64,000 bases of DNA from Apostichopus japonicus (GCF_037975245.1 NC_092577.1:18168398-18232397); one strand, 5' to 3'; positions 46,503 to 59,024 are shown, counted from the stretch's first letter. The notes: generated by a model not told the origin, from the letters alone. Program-made: numbers and translations.

Positions 46503-46745
46503 GTGACGGACATTTACTAGTGTGTGTTAGTGCTGACCGACGGAGTCGTGTCTAGAATTTAATTCCTAAGCAAACGTGAATGGAACTTATTCACGGTAAG
46601 ATTTCAGCCCCCCTGTATTTTCCGAAATTGTGACTGACATTTACGAGTCGCGCGTTAGTTTTTTACGGACATTTACTAGTGTGTGTAAGCGCTGACAGAC
46701 GGAATCGTGTCTAACATCAGATTCTAAACCAATCGCGAATCGAAT
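46503..46745 (+). repeat. Direct repeat of about 160 bp around the gag-only LINE
   Basis: GACGGACATTTACTAGTGTG at 46507 and again at 46663 (ACGGACATTTACTAGTGTG), followed each time by GCTGAC.GACGGA.TCGTGTCTA. A related block (CTGTATTTACCGAAATTTGTGACAG) reappears at 48672-48696 beyond the LINE copy, matching 46612-46634. The LINE therefore landed inside a pre-existing repeat. Confidence 0.6.
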
Positions 46746-46785
46746 TTGTACCATTTTTCTGTCAAATGTTTTCAGTATATTATGT

Positions 46786-48630
46786 GTGCTTTTTACGTGC
46801 AAAGAAACGGACACGGACCAAAGGTCAACAAAACCAAAAACAATCCCAGTCTGTTTAACAACCACCAAAAACCCAACTGAAAACCCACAAACAGAAATCT
46901 TTCACTAACCCACAAATGTATAAAATATAGCGTTTAACGTGACGTGAAAAGGACACGGACCCAAAGGCTAACAGAACCAAAACAATAAAGCTCCACAAAC
47001 CAGCCCCAAAAAGCCAACACCAAACCACAAACAGAAAACCCCCAACCCATATTATGTAAGGACCACACAAACCCCCCACCCACACATAAGAACTAACTAA
47101 CTCCAAAATTCATCCGGGGTACGCCGTCCCGATAGCAGACGACAGGCTTGCGCATTACCTGCGAAATTTTCCCAATACGGGTCTTTTCAAGCCCCTAACA
47201 GTATTTCCCCTTTTCTTACGAGGGAGCAGAGTTCTTAACTCCTCGTCAACCTTCATCGAGTGGACCTCCCTGTCAGGAACAGGAGGTCCACTAGCGACCA
47301 TCGTGTCCGGTATAGCGGAAGCGGCTGCGGGTAGGGTGGAAGGGCCACTCGAGTCAATGAGATCAGTGGCCTGTTTTGTCTCATCGAACCAATCGGAGGA
47401 CTCCTTAGCCACAACTAATAAGTCCTCCATTGGCGAGTCAGAATCTGGGCCACTCAATGTCTCGTGGGCCGGTTGACTCGGGGCCCGACTAGTATCACCG
47501 ATAGCGGGCGTAGCTACCGGTGAAACAGTACAAGCGGCATCTTGCGCCGCGTGCCACTCCGCTAGTACCATCTCCGCCGTTTTGTCCTGCTCTGCCTCAG
47601 TGGGCAGGCTGGCAGTCTCGGCAAGTTCGATCAGGGGAGAGCTCGGACACGAAAGGGGGAACAAAGCCTCCATCGGGGCGCTAGTGTCGGACACTGGGGC
47701 GATGACAGGGGCATCATGTGGTACGGTGTCAGAGGCCGGGACAGGGACCGCTTCAACCACGCCCGTAGCCACTCTCGCGGCGTATGAGCGGTCTGGGCAT
47801 AAACGAGCGAGATGGCCCGTTTTCCCACACGAGTTGCAAACGATATCCCCTTTACACTCGGCCAGGGTATGCCCAACCTGTAAACAGCGGCTACACCGCT
47901 TGTTCGGGCACAACCTGGCCTCATGCCCTTCCAGCCCACACCTCCAACAAGTGCGAGGCTGGCCCGGGTATGCAATGTGGGCCCTGTGCCCATTAGCCCA
48001 CAAGGTAGAGGGGATATCGGACTTGAGTTCAACTCTAACTCGTCTAGTCCCGGTCTTGACACCCATACATTCAAGGAATTCCGGCTCCTCGTAGCCGGTC
48101 ACTTTCCCAAAGCGCCCCAGTGTCCGCACAACAACCTGTTCAGACATGTCCAAAGGGAGATGGAGGACTGTCACCCACACCGAACTGTCATACGGTGTGA
48201 CCTTCAGTCCCTCAACTCCCTCCAACACATGGACGCCTCGGACGCGGGCAGCCTCCGAGGTAAACCGTACATCAAAACAATTCATACCACGGAGAGGTTT
48301 ACGCTGAAGCGCGTCAACCTCTCCAGGGACCTTTAAACCAACAGAACGCAAAACTGAAAAAACTTGTACGGGGACGACCTTAGCCTCCCCCGAAAAACTC
48401 AACAATACGATTTTGCTGTCACGGCGAGCCGCCATGACAGCTAGGGGTGTGGCAAAGCCACGCACCTATACACAAACCAAAACGAAACAAACCCAAAACA
48501 CACAAACTACACTAAAACAAACTGTAAACTAATGACGGGCCAACGTAAAAACACAATAAAGGTGTGGTCAACGAAAGGTGGAGAGCAGCCGAAAACACGT
48601 CCGCACTCCACGAGAACTGAACTGATTGTC
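46786..48630 (-). mobile_element. Gag-only LINE-B derivative with target duplication
   Basis: Bounded by ATATTATGT at 46777-46785 and 48631-48639. From 5' to 3' on the minus strand: 5'UTR, an open 426-codon ORF1, then within a few bases of the ORF1 stop the terminal piece of ORF2 (CCTGTCGTCTGCTATCGGGA) and the 3'UTR ending GCACGTAAAAAGCAC. ORF2 is entirely absent. The junction differs from that of the 3642 and 40147 copies. The organisation recalls mammalian HAL1 (half-L1), an ORF1-only derivative moved by ORF2 supplied elsewhere. Confidence 0.9.
47155..48435 (-). CDS. LINE-B ORF1 (gag-like, three CCHC zinc knuckles), intact
   Basis: The ATG at 48433-48435 gives MAARRDSKIVLL, a start shared with the LINE-A ORF1 (MASRRYSKIV). 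The frame also continues upstream, but that part is not conserved. Residues 1-150 form an RRM-like/esterase-free N-terminal region (VFSVLRSVGLKVPGEVDALQ, GVEGLKVTPYDSSVWVTVLH). Residues of about 165-225 hold three zinc knuckles: CWRCGLEGHEARLC, CSRCLQVGHTLAEC and CNSCGKTGHLARLC. An acidic, Ser/Pro-rich tail follows, ending in basic KKRGNTVRGLKRPVLGK. Such ORF1 proteins bind element RNA. It is the only complete ORF1 in the window and has no stop or frameshift. Confidence 0.88.
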   Translation of the reverse strand: MAARRDSKIVLLSFSGEAKVVPVQVFSVLRSVGLKVPGEVDALQRKPLRGMNCFDVRFTSEAARVRGVHVLEGVEGLKVTPYDSSVWVTVLHLPLDMSEQVVVRTLGRFGKVTGYEEPEFLECMGVKTGTRRVRVELKSDIPSTLWANGHRAHIAYPGQPRTCWRCGLEGHEARLCPNKRCSRCLQVGHTLAECKGDIVCNSCGKTGHLARLCPDRSYAARVATGVVEAVPVPASDTVPHDAPVIAPVSDTSAPMEALFPLSCPSSPLIELAETASLPTEAEQDKTAEMVLAEWHAAQDAACTVSPVATPAIGDTSRAPSQPAHETLSGPDSDSPMEDLLVVAKESSDWFDETKQATDLIDSSGPSTLPAAASAIPDTMVASGPPVPDREVHSMKVDEELRTLLPRKKRGNTVRGLKRPVLGKFRR

Positions 48631-48639
48631 ATATTATGT

Positions 48640-49212
48640 AACTTATTAACGATAACATTTCGGCCATTCCTGTATTTACCGAAATTTGTGACAGACGTTG
48701 GTTGTTGTTGGTTACAGTTGACAGACAAAACAACACACTTATAGAGAATATTTCTTCAAGCTGGGGATTATATTTTACGACTCTTCCCATTCATTGTCAT
48801 ATTTTTCAAGCTACAATTTAATATATTGATTAGGTCCGGACTAGTCGACCAGTAACTTCTGACGTTTGACGGACTTTGAATGTTGTACGTTATGGTTGAC
48901 GGACGCAACAGCTGAAACATATGGGATTGCTTCCTGAATCGTAGATCTTATATACGCTCTACCTCTTTCGAAGCTAACCCACATACCGTATGAGTTATAA
49001 TCGACACCCAGGGCGTTAATTACAACACCCCCTGGCCGAAGTAGGGGCCGATGGGCGTCCGTTAGGGCACAATCTTCAAACAGAATGTTGAGCCAGAAAA
49101 TGCAGTGGGTGGTCGTTAATTACGGCCTGTTTTCAGAGTGATAATTGTGCCTTTGATTTACTGGATCTTCCGAAGCCTGGACCCCCCCCCCGCCTCGGTA
49201 AGACTACGTGGC
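48640..49212. other. Non-coding spacer
   Basis: Continuation of the repeat that flanks the gag-only element, then unremarkable sequence. No gene seen. Confidence 0.35.
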
Positions 49213-49224
49213 ACTATCCTGTTG

Positions 49225-49463
49225 CTTTTTACGTGGAAAGAAAACGGACCAAATGTCACCAGAACCAAAAACAATCTCAGTCTGCAAAACAACCACCAGT
49301 AAATCAACCACCAAACTGAAACCCACAAACACAAATCTCTCACTAACGTAGCGTTAAACGTGACGTGAATAGGACACGGACCCAAAGGCCAACAGAAGCA
49401 CAAAAAAAAAAAAAAAATACAAACCGGCCCCAAAAAGCCAACTCCAAACCACAAACAGAAAAA
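49225..49463 (-). mobile_element. Short LINE-B 3'UTR copy (239 bp) with target duplication
   Basis: Flanked by ACTATCCTGTTG (49213-49224 and 49464-49475). Contains only the 3'UTR, from the GTTTGTGGTTTGGAGTTGGC region to the terminal ACGTAAAAAG. With no coding sequence left, it shows that the 3'UTR alone is enough for insertion. Confidence 0.88.
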
Positions 49464-49475
49464 ACTATCCTGTTG

Positions 49476-50412
49476 ATTTGCCGTAAACAGCTACATCCAT
49501 TATCTAATTAACCAACTCGGGTAATGCCCAGTAAGTAATTGGCAGTGTATCATGAAATTCGCCCAGCCACCAGTATATCGTCGCGCCATGCACTATTTTA
49601 TAAACGGTAATAAAATCACCCCATGAACTGCATCTAACACTAAATTAACATTATTCGAGAACGGACATGTGAAGCTTTCCAACCATATAATCCACGTCTG
49701 TCCCATCAACAAATGCCTACTTATCATGAGTTGAAAAAAGCTGTGACAGCAGGGTTCCCAAATCACGCGGCGAATCCAGCATTCACACGCAGTATTATGT
49801 GGATTTTACTGTAAGCCTACTATGAATTAGTAACGTCACTGCAGGCCTGCATGCAATCGCATAAATTAACGAAACGTCGGTTAATACTGGTGACAGTCTT
49901 GCCGATCTGAAGTTTTACTGATAGTGTAAATAACCGCACGGTCCGATTATCAGTTCAGCCATAGTCCCCCGAACGATCAGAAAGAGGCATAATATTTTGT
50001 TTTATTTTTAGGCCTATAGGAAAGTTAGGTGGGCTACGTCAGGTATCAAATACGTTCCAAATAAATACATCGTTGATCGGGGGATTGAAAACTGAAAAGA
50101 GAGGTGCGTCCACGATAGATATTGTAGATTTTGTAGAAAAGTTTGTTCGCCCCACAGGCCCGCAATGATCTCGGATATATAGTATACATTTCTGCTAACT
50201 TTCTTCAAATTTATTCACTCTGTTCTACTGTTACTCTATAATTCACCAGAATGGTATTGACAATAAAGTTCAACCTGAGGGAGAGGAAACAAACAAAATG
50301 AAGTGGGCGGGAAGCACTGTCGAACGCCAGGGACCAACCAGGCACTAGCAGCAATCGGCCAAGAAGCAGCAGGAGCCAATCTTCTGGGCACTCCAAAGCC
50401 TACCGCGAAAAA
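49476..50412. other. No recognisable gene
   Basis: No coding, RNA or repeat signal that I can support before the transposase remnant at 50413. Confidence 0.3.
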
Positions 50413-51796
50413 ATGAAGAGGGATCCATCCAGAAGCATGGGCCACTTTCAAAGAAAAGGAAAGAAAACGACATCAGTAACGCAGGGCGGCAAGAACTGGA
50501 GGCAGATGAAGAGGGATCGAGAAAGTAATCGGCTGCGCCAGCAACGTTTTGCAGAGGGGAGAAAGGTTGAAAACTTGGGCGAAAGTGAGAAAAAGAAACC
50601 CAAAATACTCACTCGCAGTGACAAACAGAAGAAACGGGAGTTACAACAGATAAAGAGAGACCAGAGAGAGGATGACCCCCAGCAGAGGCGACGTATGCGA
50701 GAGAAAGACGAAAAAAAGAAGAGGACAAAGCCCAGGCCTTCCGCATGCCAGATATCAAACCACCAGAAATACCACCTGATTGAACTGTCCATGTGTCCAA
50801 AAGAGGGCAAATTTGCCAGGAAGGATTGCATCGAACGAGACTGTGCACTGTGTGGGGTCCACTTGCTCCGTGAACGCTTCTCCAAGCTAGAAGACCAGGG
50901 CCACTCCGTGATTCACTGGCTCAAGTGGGTGTGACCCAGAAATACCAACATGATTGGAAGACCAAAGCCGAGAAGGTCATGGTGTATCAGAGGGGCACCA
51001 TATATGAAATGCTCCAAGAAATTCAAGATGAAGCCGACACCCTTGCCAAGCACCTCTTTGTTGCCAACTGGCAGCAGGACCAGTTCACTCAACTCGGTAG
51101 GAGCCTACCACAGAACTTGGTGATGCTGGTTCTGGATTTCGCTGAAAACTACAGCTGCATTTCACATTGGGCCACTCAACAGATCACTGTTCATCCGATA
51201 GTCGAATACTACCACTGCGCTCATGCTGACGTAGCCAAGTCACATATCGCCCAAGAGGTCCTGGTCTTCATCGCAGATGACCTGTTGCATGATCACAACG
51301 CTGTTCACCATTTCGAGAGGCAGGCATTCAGGCATCTGAAAGAAATCAGGGCGTCCATATTGACCACTGCGTTGAGTTTACCGATGGCTGTGCAGCACAG
51401 TACAAAGCACGAGGACCCTTTGCTGATGTCAGTTTCGCGAGGGTGGATCACGGAGTCGACTTCCAAAGATCATTCTTCGGATCGAGACATGGGAAGTGGC
51501 CGAGTGATGGGGTGTCCGGGGTTGTCAAGTCAACCGTCCGACGTGCAGTGATCTCCCAAAGGGTACTCATCAACACGGCAGAGGACATGTTCGACTACTG
51601 CAAAGAAAACATGTCCTTAGACATCTGCGGTAAACAAAGGCGCTCTTTCTTCCTTGTGCGGAAGACGGAAATACAGAGGGAACGCTTGGAGCGACAGGTC
51701 AAAGTGTCTGTTCCTGGAACACGCTCCTTCCACTCGGTAAAGTGTGTGAGACCAGGTGTGATTGATACTCGCCTTCTCAGCTGCTTCTGTGCATAG
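50413..51796 (+). pseudogene. Unnamed DDE-type transposase pseudogene
   Basis: Three plus-strand frames follow each other with small frame changes near 50925 and 51350. The N-terminus is highly basic and probably coiled-coil (KRDRESNRLRQQRF, KQKKRELQQIKRDQ), followed by a Cys segment (MCPKEGKFARKDC, CALCGVHLL). The core shows LVMLVLDFAENYS (first Asp), VHPIVEYYHC, LVFIADDLLHDHNAVHHFER, VEFTDGCAAQYKARGPF (second Asp) and FFGSRHGKWPSDG. This set of motifs recurs in uncharacterised transposon-like proteins of cnidarians and fish. I cannot name the superfamily with confidence (Sola-like is possible). The tail reads VINTAEDMFDYCKENM. Two frameshifts make this copy inactive. Confidence 0.7.
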
Positions 51797-51982
51797 CTCC
51801 ATGTTCTGTGCAGGCTGCGTATCAAATTCACCTGGGAGCTGTAACAGTACCACTCACACTGCACCGTGGCAGAGGCAAGCCTTGAAGATGACAACACAAG
51901 TGACCGGCATTGACAAGAGAGATATTGAGAAGCCTGAAGTATTGTCCAATGTGCAATAAGGCAAAAACGTAGAATGTGAAAG

Positions 51983-53478
51983 TTGTTCAGGAGGACTAAA
52001 TCTGAATCTCTTTTGGCCAAGTTTAAAATTCATCAGTTGAAGGTAGAATGCTTAGTCTCTGATGCAAAATTTAATTTCGAAAATAGCATTGCCCTAAAAA
52101 TCAAGGATAACCCAAAGGCCATCTTTTCTTATGTCAGGTCAAAGCAGAAACTTAAAGATGCAATTATGTCTCTTAGGGGACCACAGGCTCATAATATAGT
52201 TACTGATAGTCAGGATCTTGCAGATCTTTTGAACAACTATTTTGTGTCGGTTTTGACAAGGGAAGATATGAGTAGTATTCCAGATTTTCAGGGGGACAGT
52301 GATAGGCCTAAACTGGATACGGTCTTATTTTCGGATGAGGTTGTCTTAAAGGAGCTGCTTCGTCTAAATGTTTCTAAAGCTTCTGGACCGGATGCAATCC
52401 ATCCGTATTTGTTGAAGACTTTTGCACACCATTTCTCTCATTGGTTTTTAGTAAATTTATGAATGAAGGTTACGTTCCTATGGACTGAAGATGTGCTAAT
52501 ATTACCCCAATTTTGAAGGGTGATAAGTCTAAGCCCTGTAATTATAGGCTCGTTAGTCTCACTAGTGTTGTTTGTAAGGTCATGGAGTCTATTGTTAAAA
52601 AGCCCATGGTCTGTCACTTCAGCAGTCAGTCTTTGATCAGAGAGTCTCAACATGGCTTTTGTCAAAAAAGGTCTTGTCTCACTAATATCCTTGAGTTTAT
52701 GGAAGATGTAACAAGCTCACTAAATAGGCAGTCTGTAGATGTTGTGTTCCTGGATTTCCAGAAGGCCTTTGATAAAGTTCCCCACCAGCGTCTTTTACTT
52801 AGGCTGAAGAGTATGGGTGTCAATGGGAATTTACTGTCTTGGATCGAGAATTGGCTTGGTAGTAGGAAACAGAGGGTGGTAATTAAAGGCTGTGCTTCTT
52901 GGCAGGACGTTACTAGTGGGGTTCCACAAGGGTCTGTATTGGGTCCCTTGTTGTTTGTGGCCTATATAAATGACATTGACGGAGATATTCTGTGTACAGC
53001 TAAGAAGTTTGCTGATGACACCAAATTGTATTCTGAGGTCTCTTCCAAAAGCGATTCTGGGAAGTTGCAAAATTTGGATAAGGTTTTTTCCTGGTCGTCT
53101 CAGGGGTGGCAAATGATTTTTAATATTGATAAATGCAAGGTAATGCACATTGTATGTAAACTTTTGTTTACTACTACCAATCTTAATGGTGTGGAGTTAC
53201 AGGAGGTCTCTGTTGAAAGAGACCTAGCTATCTACATTGACTCATCTCTGCAACCGTCTAAACATTGTTTTGAAGCTGCTAAAAGAGGTAATAGGGTTTT
53301 AGGTATGATCAAGAGGAACTTCAGTTTTCTGAAAGAGGACATCGACTTTATTGTGGGGCCTTTCTTGTATACTGAATTTTCCAATTGCTGTGGTTACGAT
53401 AATGTTTACCCTTCGGATATTCAAAACGGCTTGTTATTTAATGGAAAGAACACAGCCCTAATCCAAAAACTATATTAA
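51983..53478 (+). pseudogene. CR1/jockey-like LINE reverse transcriptase, broken
   Basis: The linker region (FSYVRSKQKLKDAIMSLRGP, LADLLNNYFVSVLTRED, LNVSKASGPDAIHPYLLKTF) changes frame near 52440. It then reads FMNEGYVPMD, an in-frame TGA near 52486 where Trp is expected, and ANITPILKGD. The RT core follows without breaks: YRLVSLTSVVCKVMESIV, FLDFQKAFDKVPHQRLLLRL (catalytic Asp), SGVPQGSVLGPLLFVAYIND, KFADDTKLYSEV (catalytic FADD), WQMIFNIDKCKVMHI. This is the CR1/jockey-type sequence, clearly different from LINE-A and LINE-B. No endonuclease is present, so it is 5'-truncated. After about 53390 similarity fades. Confidence 0.85.
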
Positions 53479-53479
53479 A

Positions 53480-56400
53480 CTGAACCATAAACATACCTCA
53501 TAACGATCATTTCCAACATCTTCATAGTCAATGTTATCAGCTTCCTGGTATAAGTCATTACCGGCTTCTACTGGATGGCCTTCTTGTTCTTCATAGTGCA
53601 TATGATGACTGACCTCTCCATGGTCCTAATTCGAAAGAGGCAAGAAATTGTCATTTCTTCACAAAACCCACATCATAGTGTTTTACGTAATTAATCTTTT
53701 TTTTTTTGGGGGGGGGGGTTATAAATTCCTCTTCTTTTTTTTGGTTCTAATACTATTAGCCACACAGGTGTTTCCATGTTCCTAAGAAAATAGATGGGGT
53801 CTCGACTCTGAGGTGTTTTGTTTTTTTTGGAAGGAAAAAAATGCCCTTAAGGTAGTCTGTATAGGCCCCAAATTATAGCATGCTATAATTACTAAAAGTT
53901 TTTCAAAACAAAATTTCAAGGTCGTCTTTACTCTCCACATTGTTCTCAGACACTCTTAAAGGAGTCTGAAATTGTAGCATATTTGGGACCAATACAGCAT
54001 ACCTTTACAGACAAAAAAACGCTACATTTTGAAGGCTGAGAAAAAGGATGTATCTTTAAAAAGTGGGCATATGGAAACATGCTTTTACTCGGCAACATGA
54101 AGCAAATACGATCAGTAGCTTCATATGCAAGCATAATGGATACATACATAAACTGAACCAACCTGTATTCTGGGTTGATGGTTTTGGAGAGGTACCATGA
54201 ACTAGCATATTCCTCCCCCCCCCCCTCCCTTTTACACTTTTAAACATTGGGCTAAATGGATACCCATTCTCTATATTCCTATTTATTAATATAAGGCTGA
54301 AGATGTACACTGTCATGCAATTTTTGGGTTGGTTTTAAGGCTTGGGAATCTATCCCAGAACTATTTTTTCCATGTTCTGAGATATTTAATATTAAGACAA
54401 GAAACGCTGCAAATGTACAAAGATTATTTTCAGATATTGAATGACATCCTCTTGGTGAGCACCATTAATTAATTATGCACTGGTGCGTCACGAGCTTTCA
54501 ATTTCCAGCTAAATTTTGGACAAGGAGGCACATTTCCTATGTATGGTGCGTCACAAAATTAAAGGTGCATTAATTTGACAAATTTCTTACTACAATTACT
54601 TTAAATCATAATACTCACCACTGACACCAAAGTTTCACGTTTCCACCTGCTTGTAGTTTGTCGTGGTATTCCAACATATTCAACATGCAAAAAAATATCA
54701 GGTTTCAATCTTTGACTTTCGTACTGGTAGGTTGGGCTATGGCCTAGGCAATATGCCTAGGCCTTAGCTGCACTTTCTTAGTAGCTAGGCTAGGCCAGCA
54801 TACATGTACAGTACAGAAGATAGATCAATGTTTAAGCTTAGATATAATTATATAATTATATAAGGGTGAGTCAACCAGCGTAGCCTAAGGCGACACTGAA
54901 TATTTATTCTTTAACCACCTTATGGACATATTTTGAGTTTTTTTTTTTAACGTTTTGGTATTTTAAAGGGTGGCAAAATTCTACGGCGGAACAATAACGT
55001 TAGGCCTCGGTAGCCTAACGTGAAGTTATCGTAGCATAGGCTAGCTAACTTCATACAGCATCGGGTTTGTCCTGAGCTGCCTAGTTACGATTGTTCCGCA
55101 CAGAAACCATGTAAAGAAAGTCAACCAAGATAAAGCCTGTGCATACGGCATGGTTACCTCTGCCGAACATAATTTCCTTAATAGTTTGGCACAGGTTAGG
55201 GTAGGTATAGTAACGTTGGTCTAGAGTATGCGAATAGGATGATATAACGGTAGGTAAGAATGCTTGATTACATTATACATAACTTACTTTTTATAACTCC
55301 CTCGAACAAGCTTCCGGCGTTTATAGTTTTGTTCTTCTCCATCCATCTCGCGTATTAATGAGTTTGAGTACACATGAAAATACAATATGGGACAAAGCAA
55401 ATGAGATTTGACGATGTATAAATTTTCGCTGACGCGTACCTTCCGTGATCGTCCGTGTCGCTGCTTGAGGCGTCCTGTTTAGATGCATATGTTAGCAGAT
55501 ATTAAGGATCTAATAATTTTACCTTTGGGGGTGAAAATTTTTACAAACAATTTATAGTCAGTAAAGGAAACATAAATTCCTCTAATACAGGAAACTATAT
55601 AGTTCTGAACGGAAAACACAATTGAAATTCTGCTTGCTGATCACTATAAAGTGTTGAAAATAAAGCAACATTTATCATGTGAGAATCCGCCCTTTAGCAG
55701 CACGGACGTTCACTGATGGACACCGTCTCTGCACCATTCAAGGTTATTAGTTTGAAAAGTGATAACTATTTCCCTCTCAAGTAGTGTGATTCACCTTAGC
55801 CATGCACGCAAATTAAACATAATTTTTACGTTTGATGATTGTTTTAATATTTTAAGAGTGTTAGCTGGATCATTTATACCCTATTTAGTGGTTGAATTAA
55901 CCAATTTGATGCAGTATTCATCAAAATAGGTCAGTTTGAGAAGCTTAATTCTGATCTGAACGTTCAAATTGTGCCGATCTCTCAACGTGCACCCTCCCTA
56001 GAAGAAAAACCAGCGTAATTCAGTTCCGGCGAGACCAGCGAAACCCGGCGATCGTGAATCTGATGCACTACAGCGTTGTAAACACTTTGCCTTGGTCTAA
56101 AGATTTGGTCGCTATCAAGTTAAAATTGGAATTAAATGCCCTTATTTGTGTCTCGGCCCTTTGATCAAGTACAATGGTACAGGAGAGACTTTGATTGATA
56201 ATCAGAGTACTACGCAATGTAGCGTAGAACTTCTAGTTAGAACTACGCTACGCTATCTAGCCTTGCCCTGTATCACGTTCACATCACTCCAATCCTTCTT
56301 TCGTTTCAGGTTTGACAAACTTACTAATACTAGGCGAAGCATAGTCGAAACGTTAGGCCTAAACGATTCAAATGCTAAGGAAGCTTAGATATAGGCTGGG

Positions 56401-57670
56401 TTCTATGCCTTTGTTTATTTTTTTGCATCCGCGAAATTTGTAGCCATGCGCATCACAGTATTTTTTGTGTATTATAAGCATAGACCTAGCATAATACTAA
56501 AAGTAATACTACTGAGAACACTAGCCGAGGCCTACTTGTAGTTGTATTGCAAGAACTACAGTACGAGCTTAGTCTAGAACTACAAGTAGTGTCAATGAGT
56601 TACTTTTAGCATTATAATCGGTTCTGATCTTTTGTGCCTTCAGGTTTTTTCTCGGCCATAGGGTCATTGATGTGTATTTGACTGTCCCTCTTGATGCTTT
56701 CTTTTCTACTATTATTAACTTATCTAAACTTACGAGGCTAGGCCGGGTCTTACTAGCCGTGACCTAGCCAAGGTGGAGCCTAATTAAAATCAGTATTCAC
56801 TTTCCAAATTCGGTACTTTCCAATTGTTCTCAGTCATTATCAATGAACAATCAAGGTGACCATATTTGAATATCTGGCATATATAGGGCCAATGCCATTT
56901 TGATGCATGCACAAAATGAGTGCATCCATCCTAGTAAACTCTAGGCTCTGACTAGGCTAAGCCTAGTTCCATGTGCCAGGTCAGTTTTAAGTCTTTATGG
57001 CTTGTAAGACCGTTTGTATAGACCTACAGGAAAAAGCACTTTGCTTATCATAAGAGTTTAAGTTGGGCTGACATATTTTTTACCTAACGATAACTAGTAG
57101 TTGTTCTGAAGTCCCTACTGTATATTTCAATGAAAACATGGGCAATGTATTGTTATCTCTGGTAGGGTCAAATAGAACCCATTCATTAATGAGACACCAT
57201 ATTGACTTTTACTTTTCACATGGCACAGTTGAGAACTACAGTTGGCACAGTTGAGTACCACAAAATTCTTCAGGCAAATCATTACAGCCACACCCCTACC
57301 AACCTAATTGAATTGGGCCCATACAAAAGAAAACTTTGAAACTAAAAGCCAAGTCACAGATTATGATCTTTACCCACTGTTCATTTATTGCTTGTTTTTC
57401 TTGTAGAACTAACTGTTGGCCTTGAGAGGAATAGAGAAGGAGAAAGTAAAAAAGGAGCAAAGCTAAGCAAATCAAGAAGCAAAGTAGACGCTCCGCTTCT
57501 GAAGAAGTGAGTTGTGTCATGGATGGCAGAAAACTACTTGGAAGAATGTACTGTCGTTTTCCATTTCCCGGTAGTAGCCAGAGCTTGAAAGGCCAACAAA
57601 CCCTAAGAATAGGCTGCTTTAGTGTTATTGGATTATACAACTATTGGCAGTCTAATAGAAAATTCAGATG
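53480..57670. other. No recognisable gene
   Basis: AT-rich sequence with a T/G run at 53698-53718, a C run near 54216-54225, and TAGGCCTA-like words near 54730-54790 and 54995-55045. Short frames at 56146-56388 and 57296-57640 (minus) are not recognised. Confidence 0.4.
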
Positions 57671-57679
57671 TCGTTTGCA

Positions 57680-58500
57680 TAAGGAGACTGTTATGTGTGA
57701 GAGCTTTGAGGCAGCACAAACCACATGGTCACATGCTTTTCGTTTTTGCAGTCAATCGCTGAAAACTGTATCATTGTGAAGTAGGTCTGGTTGCCCATTT
57801 TCACACTGAAGGTATCGCAATTCTCCAAGTCAATTTGCCCCAACCCACAAACCCATAGCTACAGTACAAGTATGTTATCAAGACTAGTCTACAGTGAATC
57901 TCTTTGAATGACACTAATGTCTGTAGGTTTATCCCAAGATAGGTCTAGTAGACCTATGTGTAGTAGTTAACTGGAATAAGTGAGAGTGTGAAGGCAGCAC
58001 ACACCATATTGCTTGGTGTGAAGCTTTGCCACATACTCTTTACTGTTTCTGTTAGTGGCTTAATAATACTTTGTAATACTTACGGTCTACACTGGGGGCA
58101 TATATCAAAAGATCAGTAGACTATACTGTATATGATAGGCGGTTGGCCTAAGGTATTGTCATGCAACTGCAGTAAGTGAGAGTGTGAAGGCAGCACACAC
58201 CATATTGCGTGGTGTGAAGCTTTGCCACATACTCTTTACTGTTTCTGTTAGTGGCTTAATAATACTTTGTAATACCTAAAGTCTACACTGGGGGCATATA
58301 TCCAATAAATCAGTAGACTATACTGTATATGTACAGTAGGTTCATCAAATGGTACAAATGTCAGCAGGCCTACACAAAGAATAACATAGGACATTTTAAT
58401 GTGGTGTGCAATATCAGGTGACTTATTCGTGAGGAGTGTGAAGGTAGCACATACGATCTAGGTAGGCTTCAAGCTTAGCCACATGCTTTTCATTTTGCAC
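57680..58500 (+). repeat. Tandem repeat, about four diverged units
   Basis: 57976-58083 and 58170-58276 are nearly identical over about 107 bp (AAGTGAGAGTGTGAAGGCAG..., GTGAAGCTTTGCCACATACT, TAATAATACTTTGTAATAC), a period of 194 bp. More diverged units begin near 57690 (AGGCAGCACAAACCACATGG, CACATGCTTTTCGTTTTTGCA) and 58436 (GTGTGAAGGTAGCACATACG, CACATGCTTTTCATTTTGCA). Confidence 0.75.
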
Positions 58501-59024
58501 CACAGTATGTTGCCCTTTTTCAAATTGAAGGTATGTCAATATATTACATTTTCTTCTTGTGCAGTTTCCTTCCAAATCATCTATCCTTTTCTCCCCCTAA
58601 AAATTTGATTAAGAGCTGCCTCAGTTGTTGAAATGTTCCCCAGATATTTTCTGTATTGATAGAAATATCAGTTTTTGGTTCCAGTGATAATTTGTAGTCA
58701 TGCAGGTGGATGAGTGATGTGTTTGTGATGCCTTGCTTTTAAACTTGATATCTCAAGAATGAAGAGACCTATTGTTTTTGGTGGTGAAAGGTCATGTGTA
58801 GTCAGAATGTGAAAACCTTGCAATGCATATCTGTATATGCTGAGCACAAGAAGACAATTTGGGTCATTAGCTGCCGATGTGAGTATTAATTGTCACGTCT
58901 CAATACTCTTTGCTAATTGGTCTAATGGAAGCGGCAGCAACATTTGCGATCAATTTAAAGCAAAAGAAGGTACACTTTTTCATGCACTTAATCAACAGTC
59001 TTTCTCCAACATGGAGAAGATTGT
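58500..59024. other. No recognisable gene
   Basis: Spacer between the tandem repeat and the 5' target duplication of LINE-B. No gene seen. Confidence 0.35.

Noticed and set aside
47582-48336. Plus-strand frames of 137-170 codons
   Set aside because: Antisense of the intact LINE-B ORF1.
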